Shown here: in pieces, positions 1 through 7,931 of the stretch
Numbering within the stretch: the first letter of the stretch is position 1
How the letters are laid out: every line of letters begins with the position of its first letter
Source: Parvibaculum sp.
GTDB lineage: Bacteria; Pseudomonadota; Alphaproteobacteria; Parvibaculales; Parvibaculaceae
Reading direction: 5' to 3'
Length of the DNA stretch: 64,000 nucleotides
NCBI RefSeq assembly: GCF_030694575.1
Contig: NZ_JAUYUS010000016.1
Location: 1 to 64,000, forward strand
Notes under the pieces: model-generated
What the model was told of the DNA's origin: nothing
The model's input: the letters and a program-made list of their open reading frames with translations, nothing else
Databases searched by the model: none
Program-made: the position numbers and the translations under genes

Positions 1-237
1 TTGAACTCTCGAAGATTTCTTCGGAGCCTTCGCCGCCGCTTTCGACCCACCTACAGACACTAAGCCCCCGATTCAAAACAGGAAACGCCGACAGGTTACT
101 GCCGGCGCTCCGTCGAATCAACATTTAGCCTAGGGGCTGGCGGGCAGGAGGTCGAGCCCGTTAACCGCATCGTCGACACAATCGAATATGACGAGGATTC
201 CATCCGGTCGATCGACGATCTCGCGCATGCGCTGGCG

Positions 238-903
238 GTGAAGGCGACGACTGGCGAATTCACCGAACGGGGCATGGCGGTTCGGGAACTCGACATGCTG
301 ACCCGGCATCACACCGGGTTGGCGAAGGCGAAACAGGTCGCCGATTTCGCGCGGATCGTGGTCGAGGGCGGGGAGTCGATCATGCTGGTTGGCTGGCATC
401 GGGACGTTTACGACGTCTGGAACGAGCGGTTGGCCGATCTGAATCCGCTCATGTACACGGGGTTGGAGTCAACGGCGCGGAAGAACGCCAACAAAAAAGC
501 CTTCATGAACGGGGAGTCGAAGATACTGATCCTGTCCCTGCGCTCGGGCGAGGGGCTGGACGGGCTGCAATTCCACTGCTCGACGATGATCTTCGGAGAA
601 CTCGACTGGTCGCCCGGCGTTCACCATCAATGCATTGGCCGGCTAGATCGTGATGGGCAAACGGAACCCGTGACGGCAATCTTTCTTGTGGTGGATGAGG
701 GCTCGGACCCTCCCATTATGGAAGTGCTCGGGCTCAAGGCTTCGCAGGCATCCGCCATTGTCGACCCGACTCTTGGGGTGCAGGCCGTCCATAGCGACGA
801 CTCGCACATGAAGAAGCTGGTCGACCGGTATCTGAAGAAGCGGGGCGGTCGGCATACGGTTGCGGTGCCGGCCGCGCCGACGCAGCTTGAATTGAGTGCT
901 TGA
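238..903 (+). CDS. SNF2-type helicase, C-terminal part (5' incomplete)
   Basis: This encodes the RecA-like lobe 2 of a phage SNF2/DEAD-type helicase. The region LILSLRSGEGLDG (about residues 98-110) fits motif V, and QCIGRLDRDGQ (about 131-141) is a good motif VI with the arginine finger. Lobe 1 with Walker A and DExH is absent. GTG at 238 is the first possible start in this frame. However, the frame is open back to 64, and the residues encoded from about 148 (EVEPVNRIVDTIEYDED) look like genuine helicase sequence, so the protein is probably cut near nt 140 rather than naturally starting at 238. The stop overlaps the next start (TGATG), which suggests coupling with the terminase genes. It could be a fragment after rearrangement, a second exon, or a gene broken by the end of the sequence. 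Confidence 0.7.
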   Translation: MKATTGEFTERGMAVRELDMLTRHHTGLAKAKQVADFARIVVEGGESIMLVGWHRDVYDVWNERLADLNPLMYTGLESTARKNANKKAFMNGESKILILSLRSGEGLDGLQFHCSTMIFGELDWSPGVHHQCIGRLDRDGQTEPVTAIFLVVDEGSDPPIMEVLGLKASQASAIVDPTLGVQAVHSDDSHMKKLVDRYLKKRGGRHTVAVPAAPTQLELSA

Positions 904-1505
904 TGGATGACGCAGAAGAACTGAAAGCCGCTTGTCTCGGGGACATCCGCGCCCACTACCGCCAGTACGGCGCGACGCGGTGGAAGCTCGTCATGGACAA
1001 GCATCCTGAAATCGACGAACGGCACTTCTGGCGCCTGGTGAAGAAGGTGAAGCAGGGCCTTCCGGATCAGGAAATCCTTCGCTATGCCGTGAAGAAGGCG
1101 AAGTATGCCGCCAAGCGGCTGGTGCCGGCCGCGCCGTCGCCCGCGATGATTGCGTCTGGCGGGGCGGAGACTGAGCGCAACATCGACTTCATGATGCACC
1201 TTCAGGAACTCCTCGCCGATGCCGAGATGATCCGGACGTGGTCGATGACCGATATGGATGAGCACGGCATCCGGCGGATCAAAAACCCGATGTTCTTCGC
1301 GAAGTCCATCAGCCTGCGGCGCGAGCTGCTGGAGACGGCGCTGCGGGCGATGCAGGAAATCTGGGATCTCCGCAAGATGTCGGATTTCTACAACGTGATC
1401 ATCGACACGGTCTCCCAGGCTGACCCTGAGACGGCGCGCCTGATCATGGAAAAGCTGGATGCCCTGAATAATGAGCGCGGCCTGACCATCAACGCCGTGG
1501 TGTGA
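903..1505 (+). CDS. Putative terminase small subunit
   Basis: A 200-residue, highly charged, helix-rich protein immediately upstream of the large terminase gene. It is read from an ATG that overlaps the stop of the helicase gene and ends one base before the large-subunit GTG. The N-terminal 60 residues (RAHYRQYGATRWKLVMDKHP) could form a helix-turn-helix that recognises packaging DNA. The remainder is predicted helical and suitable for oligomerisation. The assignment rests mainly on position and size. I do not recognise a defining motif, so another DNA-binding role remains possible. Confidence 0.6.
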   Translation: MDDAEELKAACLGDIRAHYRQYGATRWKLVMDKHPEIDERHFWRLVKKVKQGLPDQEILRYAVKKAKYAAKRLVPAAPSPAMIASGGAETERNIDFMMHLQELLADAEMIRTWSMTDMDEHGIRRIKNPMFFAKSISLRRELLETALRAMQEIWDLRKMSDFYNVIIDTVSQADPETARLIMEKLDALNNERGLTINAVV

Positions 1506-1506
1506 G

Positions 1507-3591
1507 GTGGCATTCCCGCGCCGCGGCGGCGCCAGCCGGAAGCCAGACTACAGCGCCGGCCTGTCTGAAGCGCTCGCCAGCCTTGAGAAGAAAACCGGGC
1601 ACCGCCTGACGCCTGCGCAAAAGGCAATTCCCGACGGCATGACGTTCCGCGAGTGGTGCGAAATGCTCGGCCGTGATGGGATGAAGGTCGACGGGAAGCC
1701 GTTTACGCTGGATGACCGGCCGGCGATGGCGTGGGTCTATGACCAGATTCCCAGCACTGAGGACGAGGCATACCGTTTCATTCTCGTGTTGATGAAGTGC
1801 GCCCAGGTCGGGTTCACGGTCATGGAGATGCTTGCGACGATCTATCTGGGGCTGAAATTCGGCCCGTGCATCGTCGGCATGTTCCTGCCAGACATGAACC
1901 TCGCCGGCGTGAAGTCGAGCGAGCGCTTCATGCCGATCGTGCGTTCGATCCCGTCCGTTCACAAGTTGATGTCGCAAGAGGCCGCCGACGGCTCCGGCCG
2001 GAAGTCTGGCGAGGGCAACGTGACGCGCCGGCGCATCGATGAGGCGCTGTTCGTGTTCTCGTGGACGTCTGGCCGGGCGACGACGGAATCCATTCCAATG
2101 GACGTCCTGTCCTTCGACGAAGTGCAGGAAATGACGCTCGACCAAATGGAGAAGACGGTCGAGCGCCTATCGGCGTCAACCTATCGCTTCACACTCATGG
2201 GGTCGACGGCGAACTGGCCGGATTCCGACATTGACCACTGGTACAAGCGGGGCTCGCGGTATCGGTTCCACACAAAATGCCCAACTTGCGGGGAGGCAAA
2301 GCCGCTCGACGACTACTTTCCAGAGTGCATCCGCTGGAGCGCGGAGACGCGGATGCATGAGTATGTCTGCCCGAACGGGCATGTGATCGAGGATACCCAG
2401 ATTGGGGAGTGGATCGCCGATAACCCTGAGGCTGATCCGCCGATCGACGTAAGCATCCCGAAGAAGAAGCGGCCGCTGCGCATCCGGTCGATTCACTTTC
2501 CGCAGTTCCTCTCGCCCACGATCGCCGCCGGCGAAATCCTCGACGCCTACAATTCAGCGACGGATATGAAGAATTTCTTCAACCGGAAGCTCGGGAAGCC
2601 GTATCTCGACCCGTCTCAGGTTCCGGTGACGCTGGAGCATCTTGCGCGGTGCGTAGAGGCTGGCAAAGCGGCCGGCATCCAGTGGAAAACGCGGGCGAGC
2701 AATACCTATATGGGCATCGACCAAATGGGTAATTTCAACGTCGTGGTGATCAAAGAGCGGCTTCCGGACAACCGGCAGGCGGTAATCCATGTCGAAGAGA
2801 TTTACCACGAGGATCCGTTCCTTCGCTGCAGTGAGTTGATGCGGGCCTTCGGCGTGGCGGTGTGCGTGGTCGAAATCAACCCGAACTACAACGATGCCAA
2901 GCGTTTCGCCGTCCGGCATCAGGGAAAAGTGTTCATCTGCAATAGCTTCGGCTCGATGGTCGAGGGGATGATTCAGTGGGGCGACGCGCCGCGGCTGGAC
3001 GTCTCCGAGCGCCGGACGGATGAGGATGAGCGCGACCGGTACACGCTGCGCATGGACCAGTACAAGTGCATGCAGGTGGCGATGGCAAGGTTTACGGCCA
3101 AAGAGCCCCTGTGCCTGTTTCCGGACCCGCAGGGGCTTGTGCAAGAGGTTGTGGAGAAGGGCCAGCGGCAGGCGGTCGCGGTGCTGCCGCGCGCCTTCCA
3201 CCATTTCACGAAAACCGCCCTTGTCGCCGAGAAGGACGATGAGACGAACCAATATCGTCGCTCGGTGAAGAAGGTCGGCATCGACCCGCATTTCAGCTAT
3301 GCGAACATGCTCTGCGACGTGGCTTGGGCCCGCGCGCACGGCACCGGTACATTCCTTCTGCCCACTGACATAGGGATAACGGACGCCATGAGTGAGCGAG
3401 CTGAAGGCTTGAACATGCCAGGCCTGCCTAATGACGTGGCCGCGATGATCCAAGTTCTGCCGGCGGGCGAGGTCTGCGGGAAGTGCGAGGCGTTCGATGT
3501 CGAGCGCAAGGTGTGTCGCGAGCGAGGCCTGATCGTCGCGCCGGCCGATCCGGGATGCCATTTCTTTGTTGCTGCCGAGCAACAGGAATAG
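1507..3591 (+). CDS. Terminase large subunit (GpA family)
   Basis: This is the ATP-driven packaging motor and nuclease that cuts concatemeric phage DNA and threads it through the portal. At 694 aa it has the usual length of lambda GpA-type enzymes. Visible motifs are a Q-motif/Walker A-like LMKCAQVGFT near residue 98, Walker B DVLSFDEVQ near 200, and a coupling motif MGSTANW near 232. A cysteine-rich insert follows (CPTCGEAKPL...CPNGH, about 258-300). The RNase H-like nuclease has Asp in MGIDQM near residue 404, Glu in CVVEINP near 459 and Asp in a later CDVAWA segment. A second C-x2-C...C...C cluster sits at the extreme C terminus. The GTG start one base after the small subunit stop implies translational coupling. 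Confidence 0.95.
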   Translation: MAFPRRGGASRKPDYSAGLSEALASLEKKTGHRLTPAQKAIPDGMTFREWCEMLGRDGMKVDGKPFTLDDRPAMAWVYDQIPSTEDEAYRFILVLMKCAQVGFTVMEMLATIYLGLKFGPCIVGMFLPDMNLAGVKSSERFMPIVRSIPSVHKLMSQEAADGSGRKSGEGNVTRRRIDEALFVFSWTSGRATTESIPMDVLSFDEVQEMTLDQMEKTVERLSASTYRFTLMGSTANWPDSDIDHWYKRGSRYRFHTKCPTCGEAKPLDDYFPECIRWSAETRMHEYVCPNGHVIEDTQIGEWIADNPEADPPIDVSIPKKKRPLRIRSIHFPQFLSPTIAAGEILDAYNSATDMKNFFNRKLGKPYLDPSQVPVTLEHLARCVEAGKAAGIQWKTRASNTYMGIDQMGNFNVVVIKERLPDNRQAVIHVEEIYHEDPFLRCSELMRAFGVAVCVVEINPNYNDAKRFAVRHQGKVFICNSFGSMVEGMIQWGDAPRLDVSERRTDEDERDRYTLRMDQYKCMQVAMARFTAKEPLCLFPDPQGLVQEVVEKGQRQAVAVLPRAFHHFTKTALVAEKDDETNQYRRSVKKVGIDPHFSYANMLCDVAWARAHGTGTFLLPTDIGITDAMSERAEGLNMPGLPNDVAAMIQVLPAGEVCGKCEAFDVERKVCRERGLIVAPADPGCHFFVAAEQQE

Positions 3592-3624
3592 CCGGTTCCA
3601 GAAATATTACACCCGGCCAGTTGA

Positions 3625-3643
3625 CTTGTACTCAGTACAAGTT
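3625..3643. promoter_or_regulatory. Palindromic operator-like site 1
   Basis: Perfect inverted repeat of two 8-bp arms, ACTTGTAC and GTACAAGT, separated by 3 bp, in the gap before the small-gene cluster. Close copies occur at 7022-7040 and 7611-7629. A TTGACT sequence overlaps its left edge and could be a -35 box. It probably binds a phage repressor or activator that is not encoded in this window. Confidence 0.5.
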
Positions 3644-3684
3644 CAGCATCTTCGAACGCAAATGACGTGTTCTGGAGATGTTGA

Positions 3685-3936
3685 ATGGGCAAGGGCTGTT
3701 ACATCCGCTCAATTCTGAGATTGATGGGGTTTGGGAGGGTGTCAAGGCATCCTGACCTTGAACTCATCACCGAATGCCCGCCCTGTGCAATGTTCACCAG
3801 CCACAGGGTTGAAGTGTCCGAAGAGGATCGCGCCCGCCTGCGGAAACTCGGCAACGAATACGCGACTGGAAAGATTCTGGCACTAGAGGCGGATGTTGTC
3901 TATGAGCGCCGCCATCATCTGGACCTCCTATCATGA
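3685..3936 (+). CDS. Hypothetical phage protein
   Basis: An 83-residue protein of unknown function and first gene of the small-gene cluster. The ATG has a GGAG Shine-Dalgarno sequence 7 bases upstream. A CxxC pair (CPPC, residue 32) is visible, followed by a basic/acidic helical segment that resembles short phage proteins of no assigned role. The stop overlaps the start of the next gene (ATGA). The operator-like palindrome at 3625 is just upstream and may control this unit. Confidence 0.6.
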   Translation: MGKGCYIRSILRLMGFGRVSRHPDLELITECPPCAMFTSHRVEVSEEDRARLRKLGNEYATGKILALEADVVYERRHHLDLLS

Positions 3937-4493
3937 TCGTACTTCTCGTGGCACTGATCGCGCTCGCGGCCGTAGCTGGCGCGGCTATCCATTTTCGTGA
4001 CGACATCGCCGATCTGGTGATCGTATGGGCCAAGGGCAGAGAGCCCGGCCTGATCATCGGCGACCCGTCCGATCCGTATATGCACCGGATCTTCGTTGTC
4101 CCCAAGAACCGCGTTTTCAACATCTTCGTGCATCGCATCATGCGCGACGACGATGACAGGGCGCTTCATGACCATCCGTGGTGGTCAGTGTCGTGGATAT
4201 TCCGAAATCACTATTTCGACATCGTCCCGAAGTTCCCGGATTCGTTTCGGATTTGCGGTCACGGACGGCTTATTCCCGTGCGGCGCGAGGAATGGTCGAT
4301 GACTTTCCGCCGCGCGACCGACCTTCATCGCATTGTCCTGCCCGGCCCCGGAAAGACTGAGGCTTGGAGCCTGTTTATCACGGGCCCGGAAATCCGCGAT
4401 TGGGGATTTCTCTGCCCGCAGGGCTGGCGTAGCAGCAAGGTTTTCTCAGAGACCCGTGACGGCGTTTCCGTTGTCGGCAGGGGATGCGCATGA
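3933..4493 (+). CDS. Membrane-anchored cupin-like protein
   Basis: A 186-residue protein with one N-terminal hydrophobic segment (residues 1-20), followed by a beta-rich domain. The domain carries the cupin-like signature ALHDHPWW near residues 77-84 and a later RATDLHRIVLP segment. The paired histidines could bind a metal, as in small phage cupins. The substrate is unknown. It overlaps both neighbours by ATGA junctions, so it is translated as part of a tight operon. The function is inferred only from fold-like motifs. Confidence 0.6.
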   Translation: MIVLLVALIALAAVAGAAIHFRDDIADLVIVWAKGREPGLIIGDPSDPYMHRIFVVPKNRVFNIFVHRIMRDDDDRALHDHPWWSVSWIFRNHYFDIVPKFPDSFRICGHGRLIPVRREEWSMTFRRATDLHRIVLPGPGKTEAWSLFITGPEIRDWGFLCPQGWRSSKVFSETRDGVSVVGRGCA

Positions 4494-4717
4494 CGTCGCT
4501 AGAAATCGAGAGAGCGGTGGCGCTCGCGAAATGCACGATGTCGCCCGGCACAAAATCCAAGAGTTTCGCTGGGGCGATGGCTGATATGGCGAATCGTAAC
4601 CCAGACAAGGAACTGACGCCGCTTCAGGCGCGCTTCCTGGTCGACCTTTCGTGGAAATTCCGCCGGCAAATGCCGGCGCATCTCGTACCGGCGGAGAAGC
4701 CCAATGCTGCTGCGTAA
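4490..4717 (+). CDS. Hypothetical phage protein
   Basis: A 75-residue basic, helical protein. I prefer the ATG at 4490, which overlaps the upstream stop (ATGA) and has AGGGGA five bases before it. An in-frame ATG six bases earlier is possible. The segment TPLQARFLVDLSWKFRRQMP looks like a conserved phage helix of unknown function. It overlaps the next gene by 14 bases. Confidence 0.6.
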   Translation: MTSLEIERAVALAKCTMSPGTKSKSFAGAMADMANRNPDKELTPLQARFLVDLSWKFRRQMPAHLVPAEKPNAAA

Positions 4718-4922
4718 ACTCTGGAATCTGCTGAACGTGATGGGCGCATATCTCGTCATAGGTGCGCTCGGGCATCTCGTTCTCTACGGCGTTCCCGACC
4801 CATACGCGGCGTGGACATTCGTTTTCCTCGCTCTCTGGCCGCTGATCCTCTTCGGGAAGGCTGTCCTTGAGATTCTTCTTCTCGGCGTCCTTGTAGTGGC
4901 GCTGATCTACCTCTGGGACTGA
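4704..4922 (+). CDS. Small membrane protein
   Basis: A 72-residue, very hydrophobic protein with probably two membrane segments (about residues 7-30 and 37-71) and a short basic N terminus. No family was recognised. It lies in the early small-gene cluster far from the lysis genes, so a role in superinfection exclusion or membrane remodelling is more likely than holin activity, but this is a guess. Confidence 0.55.
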   Translation: MLLRKLWNLLNVMGAYLVIGALGHLVLYGVPDPYAAWTFVFLALWPLILFGKAVLEILLLGVLVVALIYLWD

Positions 4923-4927
4923 CCATC

Positions 4928-5563
4928 ATGAGCAACAGGCTCGATCGACGCCGCCATGCGGCTATCAACAGGAAAGACAAACACGTGGCACCAATGAACG
5001 GCGTGAAGCCGAAGCTGAATCCTCTCGACCCGATCGCGCCGATCGTGTCGTGGCTGCACTCGCCGTCTCCGTACAAGGAGGCCATCGGCGAGGGTGGGCC
5101 GAACGTCGGCGTCGTGCCTGTGAAAGAGGGCTGGACGCACCTGCGCGTGCTTGCCGAGCTGGTCGCGCGCAACGGGTTCACTGCCAAGGTGGTCGGGTGG
5201 GGCGCGTACTCCGGCCCGCTCGGCCTGACGCAGAAGGACGCGTTTCTCCTCATGGAACTCGGCCCGTATCTCCAGGGCATGATGGATTTCGGCCGGATCG
5301 ACTCGCAGGCGCTGCTTTCCGAGTACCTGCAGCCGGAACTCACGAGCATCGCGGCGTCCTGGAACATGGTGGCCGATGATTTGGAGCATGAAGCCGACGC
5401 CGGCGCCGCCGATGTGGCTCACGCGTCCGATTGCGCTGAGCATGCCGAGCCTGCGGCGCCGGCTGGTGATTGCGATTGCGGGCACGCGCACGGCGACAAC
5501 GTCGATGCTGAGCCGACCCATGACCCGCTGAACCGCGACAAGGGCGAGACGGACGGCGCGTAA
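4928..5563 (+). CDS. Hypothetical protein with His/Cys-rich tail
   Basis: A 211-residue soluble protein. The central part (residues 55-145) is a mixed alpha/beta region with no motif I recognise. The C-terminal 65 residues are acidic and rich in Ala, Asp, His and Cys (for example GDCDCGHAHGDN), which suggests a disordered metal-binding tail. It sits between two tiny genes in the early cluster. Confidence 0.55.
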   Translation: MSNRLDRRRHAAINRKDKHVAPMNGVKPKLNPLDPIAPIVSWLHSPSPYKEAIGEGGPNVGVVPVKEGWTHLRVLAELVARNGFTAKVVGWGAYSGPLGLTQKDAFLLMELGPYLQGMMDFGRIDSQALLSEYLQPELTSIAASWNMVADDLEHEADAGAADVAHASDCAEHAEPAAPAGDCDCGHAHGDNVDAEPTHDPLNRDKGETDGA

Positions 5564-5596
5564 GACGCGCCAGGCAAGCACAGGACGGAGAACTGA

Positions 5597-5740
5597 ATGA
5601 TTGTTCATAAGAGGTGGTGTCGGGGTGCTGGAGCGACCAGTCAGCTTGTCGAGGGATGGTTTTTCCTCGGCATCATCCCGCTCTTCATTCGAGAACTCTG
5701 CGTCAAGGGCGGGTGCTACTACCGTCCCGACGCGGTGTAA
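5597..5740 (+). CDS. Small hydrophobic protein, 47 aa
   Basis: A short ORF encoding 47 residues with a good CGGAG Shine-Dalgarno sequence six bases before its ATG. It has one hydrophobic stretch (EGWFFLGIIPLFIREL) and three C-terminal Cys/Tyr residues (CVKGGCYY). It fills exactly the space between its neighbours. The function is unknown. The start signal and snug fit are the only support for it being real. Confidence 0.5.
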   Translation: MIVHKRWCRGAGATSQLVEGWFFLGIIPLFIRELCVKGGCYYRPDAV

Positions 5741-5749
5741 GGAGGCAAC

Positions 5750-6043
5750 ATGACCGAAACGACACCTATCGTCGACGAAAAACCCGGCTCCGATCCCGCC
5801 CGCGCCGGCGGCCCGGTCGCGTCCGACATGCTCCGCTCCATCGTCGAGCGCATCGAGCGGCTGGAAGAAGAGAAGTCCGCCCTCGCGAACGACATCAAGG
5901 AAGTCTACGCGGAAGCGAAGGGCAACGGCTTCGATACGAAGTCGCTCCGGCAGGTAATCCGCATCCGCAAACAGGACAAGGCCGAGCGCCAGGAAGCGGA
6001 AGCGATCTTGGAACTCTACCTCTCCGCGCTCGGGATGGCGTGA
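5750..6043 (+). CDS. DUF2312 / GapR-family DNA-binding protein
   Basis: A 97-residue protein whose residues 24-97 match the GapR/DUF2312 family of alphaproteobacteria: a coiled coil ([19 protein letters not shown]), the signature [12 protein letters not shown], and a C-terminal helical segment ending LYLSALGMA. In Caulobacter, GapR forms tetramers that clamp overtwisted DNA ahead of polymerases and help topoisomerases. A phage copy may support rapid phage replication or transcription, or act on host supercoiling. The first 23 residues are a disordered Pro/Gly/Asp extension. The start has a clear AGGAGG-like site. Confidence 0.85.
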   Translation: MTETTPIVDEKPGSDPARAGGPVASDMLRSIVERIERLEEEKSALANDIKEVYAEAKGNGFDTKSLRQVIRIRKQDKAERQEAEAILELYLSALGMA

Positions 6044-6047
6044 TCCC

Positions 6048-6227
6048 GTGGGCTACCTGCAATCCCTCCTCTTGGCCGACGGGCCGCTCATGAAAAGCGA
6101 CGTGAGCGCTCTCCGATCATGGCTCGGGCGGCTGAGGGAGGATTGCGAGACGTTCGGCGCCGCTGGTGAAGACGAGCGGCAGATGGAAGCGATCAAGGCA
6201 AGGCTGGAGAAGGAAGACGGGAAATGA
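6048..6227 (+). CDS. Hypothetical 59-aa protein
   Basis: A small helical, charged protein squeezed between the GapR-like gene and the next gene, with an ATGA overlap at its 3' end. GTG at 6048 is taken as the start. ATG at 6090 would give 45 residues. No Shine-Dalgarno sequence is convincing, and translation is probably coupled to the upstream gene. The function is unknown. Confidence 0.45.
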   Translation: MGYLQSLLLADGPLMKSDVSALRSWLGRLREDCETFGAAGEDERQMEAIKARLEKEDGK

Positions 6228-6778
6228 CTGAAAACGGCGACTTGGCGCAAATGCTTGATGGCATCCCGGGAACGGAGACGGAAGATCGCTTCTTCTCTAT
6301 CTGTGGAAAACTCGGACGCGTTCTCGTCCTTCGCCAAATTCTCGCCCAATCGAACTTGGCGACCGAACATCGGTTGCGCTATCAGGCTGACCTCGAGTCG
6401 GCGCTGACTGCTGCGTTCGCCGTCCTCCATTCGGCGGATGAGCGAGCGGACAAGGTAGATCGTCGCGAACCAAGCGGAGATTTGAACGGGACCGAAGATC
6501 AAATCAAGCACATGGTCGACCGTTTTCTCAACTGGCGGCTGCCGGAGAACTTCAACCCTGATGGCGGCATCATCTTCGAGAAGGTGACCGGTGAAGGCAC
6601 AACTCATCCGCACAAATCAGAACCGGTTGGAACCAACCTCTTCGACGCGCAGCAAGCCAAGGAAATGGTGCGCTACATGATCGAAGGTCTGCCGGTCGAC
6701 CGCCAGTGGCGCTGCTTCCACTGCGGCGAGGTGTTCACCGACAAGCCACGCGGCGGCCGGCGTGGCGTTTTTCTTTAA
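6224..6778 (+). CDS. Phage protein with zinc-finger-like end, probably truncated
   Basis: A 184-residue protein. Residues 83-107 and 140-170 (HMVDRFLNWRLPENFNPDGG, KEMVRYMIEGLP) look like conserved phage modules. The protein reaches a CFHCGEVFTD motif at about residue 164 and stops 10 residues later. In phage proteins with this motif the zinc-binding segment normally continues for several dozen residues, so the C terminus seems to have been lost. The sequence downstream encodes the end of a different gene in another frame (6751-6989), which points to a deletion junction near 6750. Confidence 0.6.
   Translation: MTENGDLAQMLDGIPGTETEDRFFSICGKLGRVLVLRQILAQSNLATEHRLRYQADLESALTAAFAVLHSADERADKVDRREPSGDLNGTEDQIKHMVDRFLNWRLPENFNPDGGIIFEKVTGEGTTHPHKSEPVGTNLFDAQQAKEMVRYMIEGLPVDRQWRCFHCGEVFTDKPRGGRRGVFL
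6745..6776 (+). terminator. Rho-independent terminator overlapping a gene end
   Basis: GCCACGC and GCGTGGC form a seven-bp stem around an 8-nt loop, followed by a T-rich run (TTTTTCTTT). It lies within the last codons of the upstream gene. It would end transcription of the small-gene cluster. Confidence 0.6.
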
Positions 6779-6989
6779 GCAATGGGGCGAGTGGGGGCGG
6801 TCAATAGGTCTCGCCTCCACACATTGGATCGACCGCGATGGCACCGTTCGCGAAGCGGGCGCGTCACCATATGTTGCGGGGTTTGCCGGTATCCGCCGCG
6901 TCGGCAAGAAGCGGGCCGGCGCGCTCCTCGACGGGCGTGAGCACCGCGAATTCCCGGCTGTTGCTGAATTGCATCATGTCGCGGCATAG
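6751..6989 (+). pseudogene. Remnant of phage Gp37/Gp68 (DUF5131) family gene
   Basis: The translated frame contains FFFKQWGEWG, then RDGTVREAG and RVGKKRAGALLDGREHREFP, which is the C-terminal signature of the phage Gp37/Gp68 (DUF5131) family. Full members are about 250-300 residues, and only about 75 remain here, with no credible start. The junction with the previous gene is out of frame. I infer that a deletion fused the 5' part of one gene to the 3' part of this one. Confidence 0.6.
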
Positions 6990-7021
6990 CGCCATCGGCA
7001 CCGTGTTTTTTTTGTCTCATA

Positions 7022-7040
7022 ACTTGTACAATGTACAAAT
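7022..7040. promoter_or_regulatory. Palindromic operator-like site 2
   Basis: ACTTGTAC-AAT-GTACAAAT, a 7-of-8 arm palindrome like those at 3625 and 7611. It lies 52 bases upstream of the SleB-like hydrolase start, where it could control a promoter for that gene. Confidence 0.5.
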
Positions 7041-7091
7041 CAGTAAGGAGTATCCGCTAGCCTTTTCGCAGGACGAAGAAGGAGAAAAAGC

Positions 7092-7574
7092 ATGGTCACT
7101 TCCATTGCCCTTATGAAGACGGTCAAGGCGGCCGTCGCTGCAATGTCGATCTACGCCCCTCAGTACACGGACTCGGCGCATTTCCTGAAGGAAAGCGAAG
7201 TCATGTGCCTGGCGAAGAACCTCTATCACGAGGCGCGGGGTGAAGGCTCCACTGGCATGAAGCTTGTCGCTCAAACCACGCGCAATCGCGTGTACAGCGG
7301 CGAGTTCTCTTCGAGCTATTGCGGCGTCGTATATGAACGCGCGCAGTTTTCCTGGACGCTGAAGCCCGAGCGGCCGATTGAAGACATGAAGTCGTGGAAC
7401 ACGGCCGTTGAGATTGCGGCGGCGACGATCGTCGATCTCGACAATCTGCCGGAGTTCCGCGCCACGCACTATTACAATCATCGCAAGATAGGTCGGCCTT
7501 CATGGCCGCGGCGTTACACCGAGGTCAAGCGCTACGGGAATCATGTTTTCCTCGCCGACATGAATGGCTGGTAG
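7092..7574 (+). CDS. SleB-type cell wall hydrolase
   Basis: A 160-residue cell wall hydrolase of the SleB/Hydrolase_2 family. Visible are the conserved CLAKNLYHEARGEG (residues 37-50, with the presumed catalytic Glu), a central segment ending ERAQFSWT, and THYYNHRK plus GNHVF near the C terminus. The family cleaves peptidoglycan. There is a hydrophobic N-terminal stretch but no certain signal peptide. The gene stands alone, has a strong AAGGAG site and an operator palindrome upstream, and is distant from the lysis cassette. It may therefore serve prophage maintenance or DNA entry rather than lysis. Confidence 0.85.
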   Translation: MVTSIALMKTVKAAVAAMSIYAPQYTDSAHFLKESEVMCLAKNLYHEARGEGSTGMKLVAQTTRNRVYSGEFSSSYCGVVYERAQFSWTLKPERPIEDMKSWNTAVEIAAATIVDLDNLPEFRATHYYNHRKIGRPSWPRRYTEVKRYGNHVFLADMNGW

Positions 7575-7931
7575 CCGTGATGTGATGAGGTTGCGCAACG
7601 GCGCAACAAAACTTGTACGATGTACAAAAAATCCGTTGACACCGTGACCCTCTGAGCGGAACATCGTGTGGACAGAGAAGAAAACGAGGCCCGCTGCGGC
7701 GGGCTGGGAAACAGCAGAAAACGGGAGGGCGCCATGCGCAAGTAACCACGCCTGCAAATTGAATTGAAATCCGTTGGTCGCCTCGCAGTGCCGCCGGATA
7801 TGACGAGAGTAGACGTGCGTACCTGCGGGAGAGCGTTCGGGGGACCGACGTAAAGTCTGTGAAAGCGGATCAAAAATCTCCGGTAGCCAATCCGGCCCGC
7901 AGGAATTTTTCATGATCGAACGGGAGTCGAA
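7575..7931. other. 357-base intergenic stretch with operator and hairpin
   Basis: No gene is supported here. It contains the operator-like palindrome at 7611-7629, a TTGACA box at 7636 without a good -10, and a GCCCGC-TGCG-GCGGGC hairpin near 7690. A tiny ATG-CGC-AAG-TAA follows. A small RNA or leader transcript is possible but not demonstrable by eye. Confidence 0.4.
7611..7629. promoter_or_regulatory. Palindromic operator-like site 3
   Basis: ACTTGTAC-GAT-GTACAAAA, the third copy of the ACTTGTAC-n3-GTACAA palindrome. It is followed seven bases later by TTGACA, so it lies just upstream of or overlapping a possible promoter. Confidence 0.5.

Noticed and set aside
6838..7116. 92-codon plus-strand frame before the SleB gene
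   Set aside because: It runs through the operator palindrome and overlaps the DUF5131 remnant. No start signal and no sensible composition.
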